The notes under the pieces are model-generated. The model saw only the letters and a list, made by a program, of their open reading frames with translations. It ran no database searches and was not told the origin of the DNA. A program made the position numbers and the translations under genes. From SD8 sp035528475 (lineage in GTDB: Archaea > Halobacteriota > Methanomicrobia > Methanomicrobiales > Methanospirillaceae): a stretch of DNA of 64,000 nt. This document shows, one piece after another, positions 1 to 8,217 of the stretch (the stretch's first letter is position 1; each line of letters opens with the position of its first letter). The stretch is taken from positions 15,185-79,184 of the forward strand of contig DATKYO010000002.1 in NCBI GenBank assembly GCA_035528475.1, in the 5' to 3' direction.

Positions 1-1819
1 GACAAAAGATTATGAGAAAGCGTACAGTGAATTCCTTGCCGATCCGGACGGGTTCTGGGAGAAATATGCCAACCATCTTGAATGGTTCAAGAAATGGGAC
101 AAGGTAAAGGAATGGAATTATCCGTACGCCAAGTGGTTTGTCAACGCCAAATTAAATATCACGTATAATTGCTTGGACAGGCATATTGTCAACCACAGAA
201 GGAACAAAGTGGCACTCATCTGGAGAGGTGAGGAGGGTGAGGAGCGTATCTTCACGTACCAGAAACTCTACAATGAAGTAAACCGCTTTGCAAACGGCCT
301 TAAGAAACTTGGTATCTCCAAAGGAGATCGTGTATGCATATACATGCCGCTTGTTCCCGAACAGGTCATCGCCATGCTGGCCTGTGCACGGATTGGGGCA
401 GTACACAGCGTTGTATTCGGTGGATTCGGGGTAAATGCCCTGAATATGCGTATCACAGACGCAGAGGCCAAGGTGGTAATCACCGCAGACGTGGCAATGC
501 GCAGAGGAAAGACCATTCCCTTAAAGACCATCGTAGAAGAAGCCATCATCAATGCACCGAGTGTAGAGAAGGTTATCGTGCTCTCCCGGGAACAGAACCA
601 ACCGGTTCAGCTCCACAGGGAAATGGAGATCGATTTCTATGAACTGATGGAGGGAGTCTCTTCATCCTGCGAACCCGAGGTAATGGATTCAGAGGACCCG
701 CTCTTCATTCTCTATACCAGCGGTTCCACCGGGACACCCAAAGGCATCGTCCATACCACCGGCGGATACATGGTGGGCACCTATTATACTACGCTTCACG
801 TCTTTGATCTCAAAGATACCGATGTCTACTGGTGCACAGCCGATACAGGCTGGATTACCGGGCATAGTTATGTTGTATACGGGCCGCTCTGTGTTGGAGG
901 GACGATAGTCCTCGGAGAGGTGGTTCCCGATTATCCCAATCCCGGTGCATTCTGGAAGATAGTCGAGGATTTGGGGGTTACCATCTTCTATACCGCACCC
1001 ACCGCCATCCGCATGTTCATGAAAGTGGGTGAGGAGTGGCCGAATAAATACGATTTGAGCTCACTTCGCATCCTGGGATCAGTTGGGGAACCGCTAAATC
1101 CGGAGGCCTTTGAATGGTTCTACCATACTATCGGGAAAGATAAGTGCCCCCTGGTGGATACATGGTGGCAGACCGAGACAGGGATGCAGATGATAACTAC
1201 TATGGTAGGTGAGCCTATGCGCCCGGGTTTTACCGGAAAATCTATTCCTGGTGTGGTAGCCGACGTGGTGAACAAGGAAGGCAAACCGGTGCCTCAGGGC
1301 ACCGGCGGATTTCTGGTCATCAGGGAGCCATGGCCTGCCATGCTCCGCACGGTCTATAAAAACGACGAGCGTTATCGCCAGTACTGGAACACCATTCCCA
1401 ACTGTTATGTGGCAGGAGACCTCGCGGTGAAAGGGAAAAACGGCTATATAATGGTAATTGGCAGGGCGGACGACCTGATTATTGTTGCCGGCCATAATAT
1501 CGGCACCGCCGAGGTAGAGAGCGCACTGGTCTCACATAAGTCAGTGGCCGAGGCTGCGGTCATCGGAAAGCCCGACCCGGTCAAGGGCAATATCATCAAG
1601 GCTTTCGTGATTTTGCGGGTCGGGTTCTCCCCAAGCGACAAGCTCAAATCCGAGCTGATCTACCATGTCAGGATGACACTGGGTCCCATTGCCATGCCCT
1701 CAGAGATCGAGTTCGTGGACAAACTCCCCAAGACCAGGAGCGGGAAGATCATGCGCCGGGTGCTTAAGGCGCAGGAATTGGGAATGGATCCCGGCGACAT
1801 CTCTACCCTGGAGGAGTGA
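1..1819 (+). CDS. acs: Acetyl-CoA synthetase (AMP-forming), 5' end cut by the window edge
   Basis: The protein activates acetate with ATP and CoA, giving acetyl-CoA, AMP and pyrophosphate; in a methanogen this feeds acetate into carbon assimilation. The reading frame is open from base 2 to the TGA at 1817-1819, so at least 605 residues are present and only the extreme N-terminus (about 20-50 residues) is missing. The ATP-binding loop YTSGSTGTPKG lies at about 707-740, the WWQTETG motif near 1161-1185, the GRADD hinge near 1463, and KTRSGKIMRR with the catalytic, acetylatable lysine near 1731-1760. An internal TTG at 173 opens a shorter frame but conserved N-terminal sequence precedes it. The transporter gene follows after 35 bases and is probably co-transcribed. 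The only close alternative is another short-chain acyl-CoA synthetase. Confidence 0.95.
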   Translation, partial: TKDYEKAYSEFLADPDGFWEKYANHLEWFKKWDKVKEWNYPYAKWFVNAKLNITYNCLDRHIVNHRRNKVALIWRGEEGEERIFTYQKLYNEVNRFANGLKKLGISKGDRVCIYMPLVPEQVIAMLACARIGAVHSVVFGGFGVNALNMRITDAEAKVVITADVAMRRGKTIPLKTIVEEAIINAPSVEKVIVLSREQNQPVQLHREMEIDFYELMEGVSSSCEPEVMDSEDPLFILYTSGSTGTPKGIVHTTGGYMVGTYYTTLHVFDLKDTDVYWCTADTGWITGHSYVVYGPLCVGGTIVLGEVVPDYPNPGAFWKIVEDLGVTIFYTAPTAIRMFMKVGEEWPNKYDLSSLRILGSVGEPLNPEAFEWFYHTIGKDKCPLVDTWWQTETGMQMITTMVGEPMRPGFTGKSIPGVVADVVNKEGKPVPQGTGGFLVIREPWPAMLRTVYKNDERYRQYWNTIPNCYVAGDLAVKGKNGYIMVIGRADDLIIVAGHNIGTAEVESALVSHKSVAEAAVIGKPDPVKGNIIKAFVILRVGFSPSDKLKSELIYHVRMTLGPIAMPSEIEFVDKLPKTRSGKIMRRVLKAQELGMDPGDISTLEE

Positions 1820-1854
1820 GAGGCTCCTCCACATTATTTTTCAGGAGGGTCGCC

Positions 1855-3114
1855 ATGACACCTGAAACGACTGATTCCATTTTTGGCATGCCTCCGGAGA
1901 GGGGGCGCTGGGTACTTGTAGCCTTCGGACTGATTATCAACCTCTGCCTGGGGACAATCTATTCCTGGAGTGTATTCGTACAACCCCTGAGCGACTACTT
2001 TGCCGGGGAGCTGGGCCAGACTGTGACAGCGGGCGAAATCCTCATGCCTTTTTCGGTTTTTCTGGCCTTTTTTGCCATAGCCATGCCCCTGACAGGGAAG
2101 TACATCGAAACCCTGGGGCCCCGGAAAGTGACCATTATCGGGGGACTCCTGACCGGCCTAGGCTGGCTTCTGGCCTCCACGGTGACCTCAGTCCAGATGC
2201 TCTATCTGGTATATGGGGTAATAGGCGGCATCGGGGTGGGCATTGCTTACGGGGTGCCGGTTGCGGTGGCAGCCCGCTGGTTCCCTGACAGGAGAGGTAC
2301 GGCAGTAGGCATGACCCTTGTGGGTTTCGGCTTTTCAGCCTTCCTCACCGCGAATATCGCCGGATACCTCATATCAGGGATGGGGGTGATGACAACATTC
2401 CGGATCTTCGGCCTGGCCTTCATCGTACTGATCGTTTTGTTGGCACTGCCCCTGCGGTTTCCACCGCCGGGATGGGCACCTGCCGGATGGACTGCTCCTG
2501 TACCCCGCCCGGGTGAGGAAGTCTGTGAGTGCGATCGCTCCGCCATGGTTCGCACTACAGCCTTCTATGGGCTGTGGGTATGCTACTTCATCGGTTGCCT
2601 GGCAGGGCTGATGGCTATTTCCATTTCCAAGCCGGTTGGCACAGAAATAGGTATTGAAGCCGGCCTTGCTACCATGCTGGTGGGCTTCTTCGCCATCTTC
2701 AACGGTGGAGGAAGACCAATCTTCGGAGCCCTCACCGACCGTGTCAACCCCCGGAACACGGCCATAATCTCTTTTCTCCTGATCGGCCTGGCCTCCCTGT
2801 TGCTGTGGCAGGTTCCGGGGACTGTAATCTATATCCTGGCCTTTGCTATCCTGTGGGGATGCCTGGGTGGCTGGCTGGCTATTGCCCCCACCGCAACAGG
2901 GTCATATTTCGGAACCTGTGACTACCCCCGTTGCTACGGGGTTGTTTTCCTGGCTTATGGTGCGGGAGCAATCGCCGGACCCCAGCTTGCAGGGTTCATC
3001 AAAACGACAACCGGAAACTACCTAGGAGTCTTTCCCTGGGTACTCGGTCTGGCCGCTGTGGGGCTGGTTATGGCTTTCCTGCTCATGAAACCGCCGAAGG
3101 GGTACCCTTCATAA
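1855..3114 (+). CDS. OFA-family MFS transporter (oxalate/formate antiporter type)
   Basis: About 419 residues with twelve predicted membrane helices, of the major facilitator superfamily. The N-terminal signature (GRWVLVAFGLIINLCLG followed by YSWSVFVQPL) is typical of the OFA family, whose members move small carboxylates such as oxalate, formate or acetate. The frame is open from 1816, but the ATG at 1855 has a good Shine-Dalgarno sequence, CAGGAGGG, at 1842-1849, so I use that start. It lies directly behind acetyl-CoA synthetase, which suggests acetate or a related acid as the substrate; that is an inference from position. A Cys-rich loop (VCECDRS) joins the two six-helix halves near residue 225. 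Confidence 0.85.
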   Translation: MTPETTDSIFGMPPERGRWVLVAFGLIINLCLGTIYSWSVFVQPLSDYFAGELGQTVTAGEILMPFSVFLAFFAIAMPLTGKYIETLGPRKVTIIGGLLTGLGWLLASTVTSVQMLYLVYGVIGGIGVGIAYGVPVAVAARWFPDRRGTAVGMTLVGFGFSAFLTANIAGYLISGMGVMTTFRIFGLAFIVLIVLLALPLRFPPPGWAPAGWTAPVPRPGEEVCECDRSAMVRTTAFYGLWVCYFIGCLAGLMAISISKPVGTEIGIEAGLATMLVGFFAIFNGGGRPIFGALTDRVNPRNTAIISFLLIGLASLLLWQVPGTVIYILAFAILWGCLGGWLAIAPTATGSYFGTCDYPRCYGVVFLAYGAGAIAGPQLAGFIKTTTGNYLGVFPWVLGLAAVGLVMAFLLMKPPKGYPS

Positions 3115-3304
3115 CAATTTTTAGCCTTCCCTTACTCATTTCTCATTGGAAAGAGGACAGTGAATGCGATCTTTTCCTCGGGAAAGTAGCCTCGATTCTC
3201 CATATTGAAACTATTGAAAATTAGCCCGATATTTAATACCCGGACTTTTATGCGCTCTTTATTTGCATGCAATAAGTAATGACCATCCTGCCCGGGGAGG
3301 GCTT

Positions 3305-3370
3305 ATGATGAGAAGATTACTGCAGATCCAGGTCTTTGATTCAAATAGTAAAACACCCAAAAACTTTTGA
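3305..3370 (+). CDS. 21-codon upstream ORF, possibly coupled to the TMEM175 gene
   Basis: A short ORF starts with two ATG codons (3305 and 3308) and ends with TGA at 3368-3370, five bases before the ATG of the TMEM175 gene. It has a strong Shine-Dalgarno sequence, GGGGAGG at 3294-3300, while the TMEM175 start has none. The peptide is basic at its start (MMRRLL) and otherwise unremarkable. I infer that ribosomes load here and reinitiate downstream, or that the leader regulates the channel gene. Nothing identifies a function for the peptide itself. Confidence 0.4.
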   Translation: MMRRLLQIQVFDSNSKTPKNF

Positions 3371-3375
3371 TCAAC

Positions 3376-4020
3376 ATGGACTCGGAAAAGCAACTTCGCA
3401 GGGAGGGACTCGCCAAGTCCAGGATTGAGGCCCTGAGTGACGGAATTTTTGCCATTTCCATGACTCTTCTTGTTCTCTCACTGACGGTGCCGAACATTCC
3501 GCTGGATAAGGCCTCGGAGTTACTCCCGGGCGTGATTTCGGGACTGTACTCAGAGTTCCTCTTCTTCGCTATTGCATTCTTTATCCTGGGAGGATACTGG
3601 CTTGCCCATCACCGCATCCTCCATTCTGTAAAATACGTGGATGAGCGGCTGATCTGGATCAATATCCTGTTGCTCTTCTTCGTCGTGCTTATTCCCTTCA
3701 CCACAACGCTCTCCGGAGACTATCCGAATGTCCTGGAGGCAGTCATCCTCTTTCACTTCAATCTCCTCGTTGCAAGCCTGCTCCTCACTATTCTCTGGAC
3801 GTATGTCAGACATAATCAAATGACTCTTATGCCTGAGAGGGGCAAGGACCACCCTCCGGTGCAGGAAGCGATACCTAACCGTGTAATTGTCATCCCAGGT
3901 TTAATCGTTCTTGCAATTGCCGTCTCCTTTGTGGACACCCATGCCAGCATGTGGTGCTATATTCTTATACCGATCTCACTTTTCGTGCTGGATAGATTGC
4001 CAAAACGGAAGAAAGAGTGA
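3376..4020 (+). CDS. TMEM175-family (DUF1211) potassium channel-like membrane protein
   Basis: About 214 residues with six predicted membrane helices. The N-terminal signature RIEALSDGIFAISMTLLVL is the first pore helix of prokaryotic TMEM175 proteins, where the family motif is RxxxFSD; here Phe is replaced by Leu (LSD). Prokaryotic relatives form tetrameric K+ leak channels without a classical selectivity filter. A TTG at 3367 is in frame, but ATG 3376 is the more likely start. No Shine-Dalgarno sequence is visible before it, so translation may depend on the mini-ORF at 3305-3370. The gene stands alone, with a T-run hairpin about 100 bases after its stop. Confidence 0.8.
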   Translation: MDSEKQLRREGLAKSRIEALSDGIFAISMTLLVLSLTVPNIPLDKASELLPGVISGLYSEFLFFAIAFFILGGYWLAHHRILHSVKYVDERLIWINILLLFFVVLIPFTTTLSGDYPNVLEAVILFHFNLLVASLLLTILWTYVRHNQMTLMPERGKDHPPVQEAIPNRVIVIPGLIVLAIAVSFVDTHASMWCYILIPISLFVLDRLPKRKKE

Positions 4021-4096
4021 AATATTTGTGCAAATGGCCTGTGACAGATGGAATGCAGAACACGAAGTGTGAACCATAGAGATTGGGAGACGGGAT

Positions 4097-4124
4097 AGCG
4101 GCAGAAATTTGATCGCCGTTTTTT
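4097..4124 (+). terminator. Weak hairpin followed by a T-run
   Basis: A six-pair stem (AGCGGC at 4097-4102 against GCCGTT at 4115-4120, one G-T pair) runs into TTTTTT at 4119-4124. The stem is weak, but the T-run suits termination of the TMEM175 transcript. The rest of the 280-base gap up to 4301 shows no gene. Confidence 0.35.
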
Positions 4125-4300
4125 GTATTGACTGAGAATTGAATGCTACATATTTTGGGAAAATCAGGAATGAACATAATCTTCTAATGACATCCCGGAT
4201 TTCTTCATACATCTGCGTACATAGTCGGGGATGCTTTGGAAGAGAGAAACCCGTACCCTATATTTTCATTGACACTGATACCAATTGCACTGGTAATATT

Positions 4301-5071
4301 ATGGAGAAAAACCGTCTGGAGATACAATACCTCACCGCAGCCGATTACAAGGACAATCCCTTCGAGAAAGTAATCCTTCCCCTGGGTTCGCTGGAAAGCC
4401 ATGGCCCCCATATGCCCTTTGGAACCGATGCATTCACCGCCTGGCTTCTGGCAAAAGAACTGGCTGAAAGGGTGGAAAATACGGCTGTTCTCCCCCCTGT
4501 GACCTACGGTATGAGCGAGCATTACAGGGACTTCCCCTTCACAGTATCCCTCACTTTCGAGACCGAGATCGCCCTGATCAGGGATATCCTGGAATCATTG
4601 CACAGGGAAGGGATTCGAAAGGTCTTCATCTTAAACGGCCATGACGGGAACATTGCCCCAATCGAGGTGGCTGCTCGATCGGTAAAAGTGGCACATCCAG
4701 AGATGCGAATCGTCTCTCTCGGAGCATGGTGGGAAACCCTTGCCGATCTTCTCCCTCCTGATTTCTTTGAGGTGTGGGGAGGATTGGGACACGGGGGCGA
4801 GGGGGAACTCTCTATGGGTCTGGCACTCTTCCCGGAACTCTGCCGGCCCGACCTTGCCAGGGGAGTGGTACCTGATCACCTCCCCCCGTACGCTGAAGTG
4901 AAATGGCTTTTTAAGGAATTGACAGACAGCGGTGCCAGTGGTGACCCCACCCGGGCCAGCCGGGAAAAGGGACTCCATATGAAAGAAGTATTGATGGGTG
5001 CCCTTGAGGAACTGTTTCTGCACCTTGATTCCTGCGACTGGGATTACAGGTCCGGATGCCTTAAGAAATAA
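4301..5071 (+). CDS. Creatininase-family amidohydrolase (candidate ArfB formamide hydrolase)
   Basis: A 256-residue protein of the creatinine amidohydrolase superfamily. The metal-binding signatures are present: LPLGSLESHGPHMPFGTDAF near residues 23-42 (Glu, His, Asp), LNGHDGN near residue 110, and GHGGEGELSMGLAL near 165. The longer open frame begins at 4139, but family similarity begins after ATG 4301. In methanogens a member of this family, ArfB, removes formate from the FAPy intermediate in riboflavin and F420 synthesis, and this window holds several later enzymes of those routes (ribH, ribC, RibD-like, cofH). ArfB is therefore a reasonable but unproven assignment. Other members are creatininases or MftE-like peptidases. 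The DNA glycosylase gene follows within 30 bases. Confidence 0.75.
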   Translation: MEKNRLEIQYLTAADYKDNPFEKVILPLGSLESHGPHMPFGTDAFTAWLLAKELAERVENTAVLPPVTYGMSEHYRDFPFTVSLTFETEIALIRDILESLHREGIRKVFILNGHDGNIAPIEVAARSVKVAHPEMRIVSLGAWWETLADLLPPDFFEVWGGLGHGGEGELSMGLALFPELCRPDLARGVVPDHLPPYAEVKWLFKELTDSGASGDPTRASREKGLHMKEVLMGALEELFLHLDSCDWDYRSGCLKK

Positions 5072-5097
5072 GGTTGGACAGAGAGGCCTCCGGTAAT

Positions 5098-5613
5098 ATG
5101 CCGAATCACCCCCGCCGCGAATACGGGCTCGATCCCATTCTGGGAAAAGAACCGAAGGTCCTTATTTTAGGCAGCTTCCCGAGCAAAATGTCTCTTGAAC
5201 AAAAACTCTATTATGCAAACCCCCGGAACCATTTCTGGAAGATAATGACGGTTCTTCTTAAAATTCCCCAAAAAAATAATATCGAAGAGAATACACGCCT
5301 CCTGGAAGAGCACCATATCGCCGTCTGGGATGTCATTGCCTCCAGGAAATTCCAGGAAGGAGCAATGGATCGGGATATCCGTGATGCCCGGCTGAACAAT
5401 ATAGCAGGTTTTATCAGACAGAATCAGACCATCCGGTTCATCGGGATAAACGGGGGAAAGGCATGGCAGTGCTTCCGTAAAGCTATGCAGGATGATCCAT
5501 TACCAAAAACCCCTGCTGCCAGGAGACTTCCTTCCACAAGCCCGGCCAACGCCCGTTATTCCCTTGATGAGAAAATCAGGGCATGGAGGGTAATTCTTGA
5601 GTACCTCGAGTGA
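5098..5613 (+). CDS. Uracil-DNA glycosylase superfamily, DNA-deoxyinosine glycosylase type
   Basis: About 171 residues. The segment KVLILGSFPSKMSLEQKLYY is the active-site motif of the UDG superfamily, and YYANPRNHFWKI (residues about 38-50) is characteristic of the family 6 hypoxanthine-DNA (deoxyinosine) glycosylases. IGINGGKAWQCF near residue 123 corresponds to the conserved xNGxxA strand. The enzyme should remove deaminated adenine (hypoxanthine) from DNA. The frame is open from a TTG at 5074, three bases after the previous stop; ATG 5098 with GAGAGG upstream is preferred. Tight spacing behind the creatininase gene suggests one transcript, although the two functions are unrelated. Confidence 0.8.
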   Translation: MPNHPRREYGLDPILGKEPKVLILGSFPSKMSLEQKLYYANPRNHFWKIMTVLLKIPQKNNIEENTRLLEEHHIAVWDVIASRKFQEGAMDRDIRDARLNNIAGFIRQNQTIRFIGINGGKAWQCFRKAMQDDPLPKTPAARRLPSTSPANARYSLDEKIRAWRVILEYLE

Positions 5614-5845
5614 GATGCAAGCCCCGTTGTAGTTTATCATAGCATTTGGTATCTGCAAATTACCAATATCATCTGATCATTGGAGAACTTTCAGCACCAG
5701 CCATTTTTGTTGGAAAAGAAAGTCACAACAACAGGAGGGCAACACGGCAGCCAGCAATCCAATAACGCTGATCATTTTTTTAAGAGGGAAAGACATTGGT
5801 GGACATACAGATCATGACAGGTTCTCATTCATGATTAGGAGCGAT

Positions 5846-6709
5846 ATGATGATTAGAAAAATTTTCATATTCACAATCGTACTCCTGCTCATTGCAGGAT
5901 TTGCCTTCGTCCCGGCTATTGCCGCAGGGAATGGTAACGGCGGCAATGGCGGGACCGGCGGAGGAAACGGCGCTTCTGACTCAGGTGGTAACGGAGGCGA
6001 TGGTGGCACCGGTGGATCCGGCGGGGACGGAAGTGGATCCGAATCAGGTAGTTCCGGGAATGAGCAGTCGGGAGGTATTACCATCGGGATAGGGCCCACC
6101 GGATCGCAGGCACAGCAGGGACAGGACGGGCAGGAGGTACCTCCCCGCACCGAGGAGCAGTCGCGTGAACAGCAGGAGAACATAGAACAGCCCGGCATCC
6201 AGATTCACCAGCAGGACCGGGACGAGATCCAGGGAAGGACCAGGGACGAGTTCCTTTCCCGGATCCAGGAGATGGAGATGGACCAGGAGCAGGACCAGAC
6301 CCGGGACAGGGACCAGGCAAACCTCTCACTGGCAGTCTATTCCTTTTCCATAGCCGCGAACGTTACAGGAGATGCCGGACCCCGTCTTACGCAGCTTTCC
6401 GCCCAAATCAACCAGTCCCTCGAGAATGCCACACAGGCGGAAGTGAGAATCCGGGAGCGCAGCTCATTCACAAGAATGTTCCTTGGTGGCGATTCAGAGG
6501 CCGCGGGCATTATTCTCCAGACATCTGAACAGAACCAGGAACGATTGCAGGAGATGAAGCAACTGCTGCAGGATTGCGATTGTGACCCACTGGTTCAGGC
6601 GAAACTGCAGGAACAGATCCAAACCCTTGAGCAGGAGCGGGACCGCCTCCGGGTCCTGGCGCAGCAGGAGCAGAATGATACCGGTCTCCTGGGATGGCTG
6701 TTCAGGTGA
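5846..6709 (+). CDS. Secreted protein with a Gly-rich N-terminal and a Gln/Glu-rich coiled-coil C-terminal part
   Basis: About 287 residues, not assignable to a family. A signal peptide (MMIRKIF, a hydrophobic stretch ending in AIAAG) is followed by about 70 residues built of Gly, Asn, Ser and Asp (GGNGG, GGSGGDG), then by Gln/Glu/Arg-rich sequence (QDRDE, MEMDQEQDQTRDRDQ) and helical Gln-rich segments that look like coiled coil up to the end (residues about 190-285). A conserved-looking middle stretch, SLAVYSFSIAANVTGDAG, resembles short domains in other methanogen surface proteins, but I cannot name one. The start is ATG 5846 or 5849, with AGGAG at 5837-5841. There is no membrane anchor at the C-terminus. 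A hairpin follows the stop. Confidence 0.7.
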   Translation: MMIRKIFIFTIVLLLIAGFAFVPAIAAGNGNGGNGGTGGGNGASDSGGNGGDGGTGGSGGDGSGSESGSSGNEQSGGITIGIGPTGSQAQQGQDGQEVPPRTEEQSREQQENIEQPGIQIHQQDRDEIQGRTRDEFLSRIQEMEMDQEQDQTRDRDQANLSLAVYSFSIAANVTGDAGPRLTQLSAQINQSLENATQAEVRIRERSSFTRMFLGGDSEAAGIILQTSEQNQERLQEMKQLLQDCDCDPLVQAKLQEQIQTLEQERDRLRVLAQQEQNDTGLLGWLFR

Positions 6710-6716
6710 GCAAGGA

Positions 6717-6739
6717 AGAGGAGTGAAATTCCCTCCTCT
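6717..6739 (+). terminator. Hairpin after the secreted protein gene
   Basis: AGAGGAG (6717-6723) and CTCCTCT (6733-6739) form a seven-pair stem with a nine-base loop, eight bases after the stop codon. The T-run behind it is poor, so it may act as an mRNA 3' end structure rather than an intrinsic terminator. Confidence 0.4.
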
Positions 6740-6836
6740 GTATCTTCTCCATAAGTGAGGCACAGAGGCGTGAAGGAATTTCCTGGAATTCATCACTGAA
6801 TATCCTTATCTCTTCGGGATTCTTACCTGTATTCCG

Positions 6837-7649
6837 ATGAGTCTCACTGTTACTCTCACCTTTGCCCTCGTGGTTGCCCTTGAGATTATCATTCCCCTGG
6901 CACTGGGTTATCTCATTATTAGAAGATACGGCCTCCGCTGGTCGATTTTTCTGTACGGGGCCCTTTTTTTCATACTGTCACAGGTTATACATATCCCCCT
7001 CCTCTACCTGGCAGAACCATCATATTCCGAATGGATCAGGAGTGCAATCGCCGACCCTGCCCTTGCCCTGGCAGCCCTGGCCCTCTTCCTCGGCCTCTTT
7101 GCAGGTGTGCTGGAGGAGTGTGTCCGCTACCTGGTTTTCTCCCGTTTCTTCCCCAGAAAAAAGATAAACCTCACAAGGGAGCATGGTCTTCTATTTGGAG
7201 CGGGCTGGGGTGGAATTGAATCCATATTCGTGGCCCTCCTGGTACTGCAGTCAATGATCCTCTATATTGTGCTCACATCCGGCGGACCGGAAGCGCTGCT
7301 TATCAATGCCACCATAGGGGACCCTTCCCAGATGGCTGCCCTGGAAAGCATAAAAGCACTCACCCCCACAGACATCCTCCCCGGACTCTTTGAGCGGATA
7401 ATGACAATCACCCTTCATATCGCCTTTACAATGCTTGTACTGCTGGCAGTAGCCAGGGCCAGGTTGCTCTATCTCCTTGCTGCAATTGCATGGCATACGG
7501 TAATGGATTTTTTCGCTGTGTATATAGCCCTCATGTATGGAATCTGGCCAAGCGAAGCAATATTGGCAGTGAATGCGGTACTCGGGATTGCGGTCATCTG
7601 GGGGATATGGAAGGCGATGGAGAGACGAGAATTGGTATCTTCTCTATAA
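6837..7649 (+). CDS. YhfC-family integral membrane protein, putative intramembrane metalloprotease
   Basis: A 270-residue protein with about seven to eight membrane helices. The layout fits the YhfC family (related to the CPBP/Abi membrane peptidases): a Glu pair followed by Arg in GVLEECVRYLVF (Glu93-Glu94), GAGWGGIES near residue 122, a His in LHIAFTMLVLLAVA and a second His in AWHTVMDFF near residue 221. These Glu and His residues are the candidate zinc ligands. Its substrate is unknown. It starts 127 bases after the secreted protein gene, so it probably has its own promoter. Confidence 0.7.
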   Translation: MSLTVTLTFALVVALEIIIPLALGYLIIRRYGLRWSIFLYGALFFILSQVIHIPLLYLAEPSYSEWIRSAIADPALALAALALFLGLFAGVLEECVRYLVFSRFFPRKKINLTREHGLLFGAGWGGIESIFVALLVLQSMILYIVLTSGGPEALLINATIGDPSQMAALESIKALTPTDILPGLFERIMTITLHIAFTMLVLLAVARARLLYLLAAIAWHTVMDFFAVYIALMYGIWPSEAILAVNAVLGIAVIWGIWKAMERRELVSSL

Positions 7650-7811
7650 AGGTTATGATTATATAACATATTGTTATTTTATTCTAACATATGATGAAAA
7701 ACATCACACCTATAAAACTGGAAACTCTCCCCCCTTCATATCACGCCCCTGCATCCTTTGTATTCATTCATTCAGGAAAGAGAATGATTGAAAACCATCC
7801 GGGAGACATCC

Positions 7812-8036
7812 ATGAAGACCCGTATTAAGGAGTTTCGTCGCAGAAAAGACATGACACAGGCCAGCCTGGCCGATGCCGTTGGTGTGCGGAGGGAGACTAT
7901 CATATTTATGGAGAGGGGAAAGTACAATCCCTCCTTAAAACTGGCTCACGACGTAGCGAAGGTGTTGGAGTCGAGTATCGATGATCTGTTCATCTTCGAA
8001 GAGGACGCAAGTGATTACGTGGTGCTGGAAGACTAA
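7812..8036 (+). CDS. Small Cro/C1-type helix-turn-helix regulator (YgzD-like)
   Basis: A 74-residue protein made almost entirely of one Xre-type HTH: MKTRIKEFRRRKDMTQASLA, then GVRRETIIFMERGKYNPSLKLAHDVAKVL. This compact type (typically 65-75 residues) is common in archaea and often sits near membrane protein genes. ATG 7812 has CGGGAG seven bases upstream. A 14-codon ORF (7784-7828) starts behind AGGAAAG and runs over this start in another frame; I do not count it as a gene. Target genes are unknown; the YhfC gene lies 163 bases upstream. Confidence 0.85.
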   Translation: MKTRIKEFRRRKDMTQASLADAVGVRRETIIFMERGKYNPSLKLAHDVAKVLESSIDDLFIFEEDASDYVVLED

Positions 8037-8187
8037 ATAAATCGTATTCCTATTCTCTTCTCTCCGCGACCATCATCTCCCTCTTCTTCACCCACTCCCT
8101 CACCGGCATACATAACGATACCACCACAAGGAAACCGATTTTTTCCTGTGCTGATACTCCGTTATCGGCCCCGGGGTGTAGTGGGTT

Positions 8188-8217
8188 AATTTATATCAAA
8201 ACCAGTATTGACATGTA
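8188..8217 (+). promoter_or_regulatory. TATA box placing transcription at the start codon (leaderless)
   Basis: TTTATAT at about 8190-8196 lies about 25 bases before ATG 8217, the usual archaeal TATA-to-start distance, and no Shine-Dalgarno sequence is present. This decides the start of the next gene. Confidence 0.55.

Noticed and set aside
5676..5774. A 32-codon minus-strand frame with a lipoprotein-like start (cysteines after a hydrophobic stretch)
   Set aside because: Too short, no promoter or ribosome site, and antisense to the upstream region of the secreted protein gene.
7784..7828. A 14-codon ORF with AGGAAAG ahead of it that overlaps the HTH gene start
   Set aside because: The HTH gene has its own Shine-Dalgarno sequence, so no coupling is needed, and the peptide has no feature of interest.
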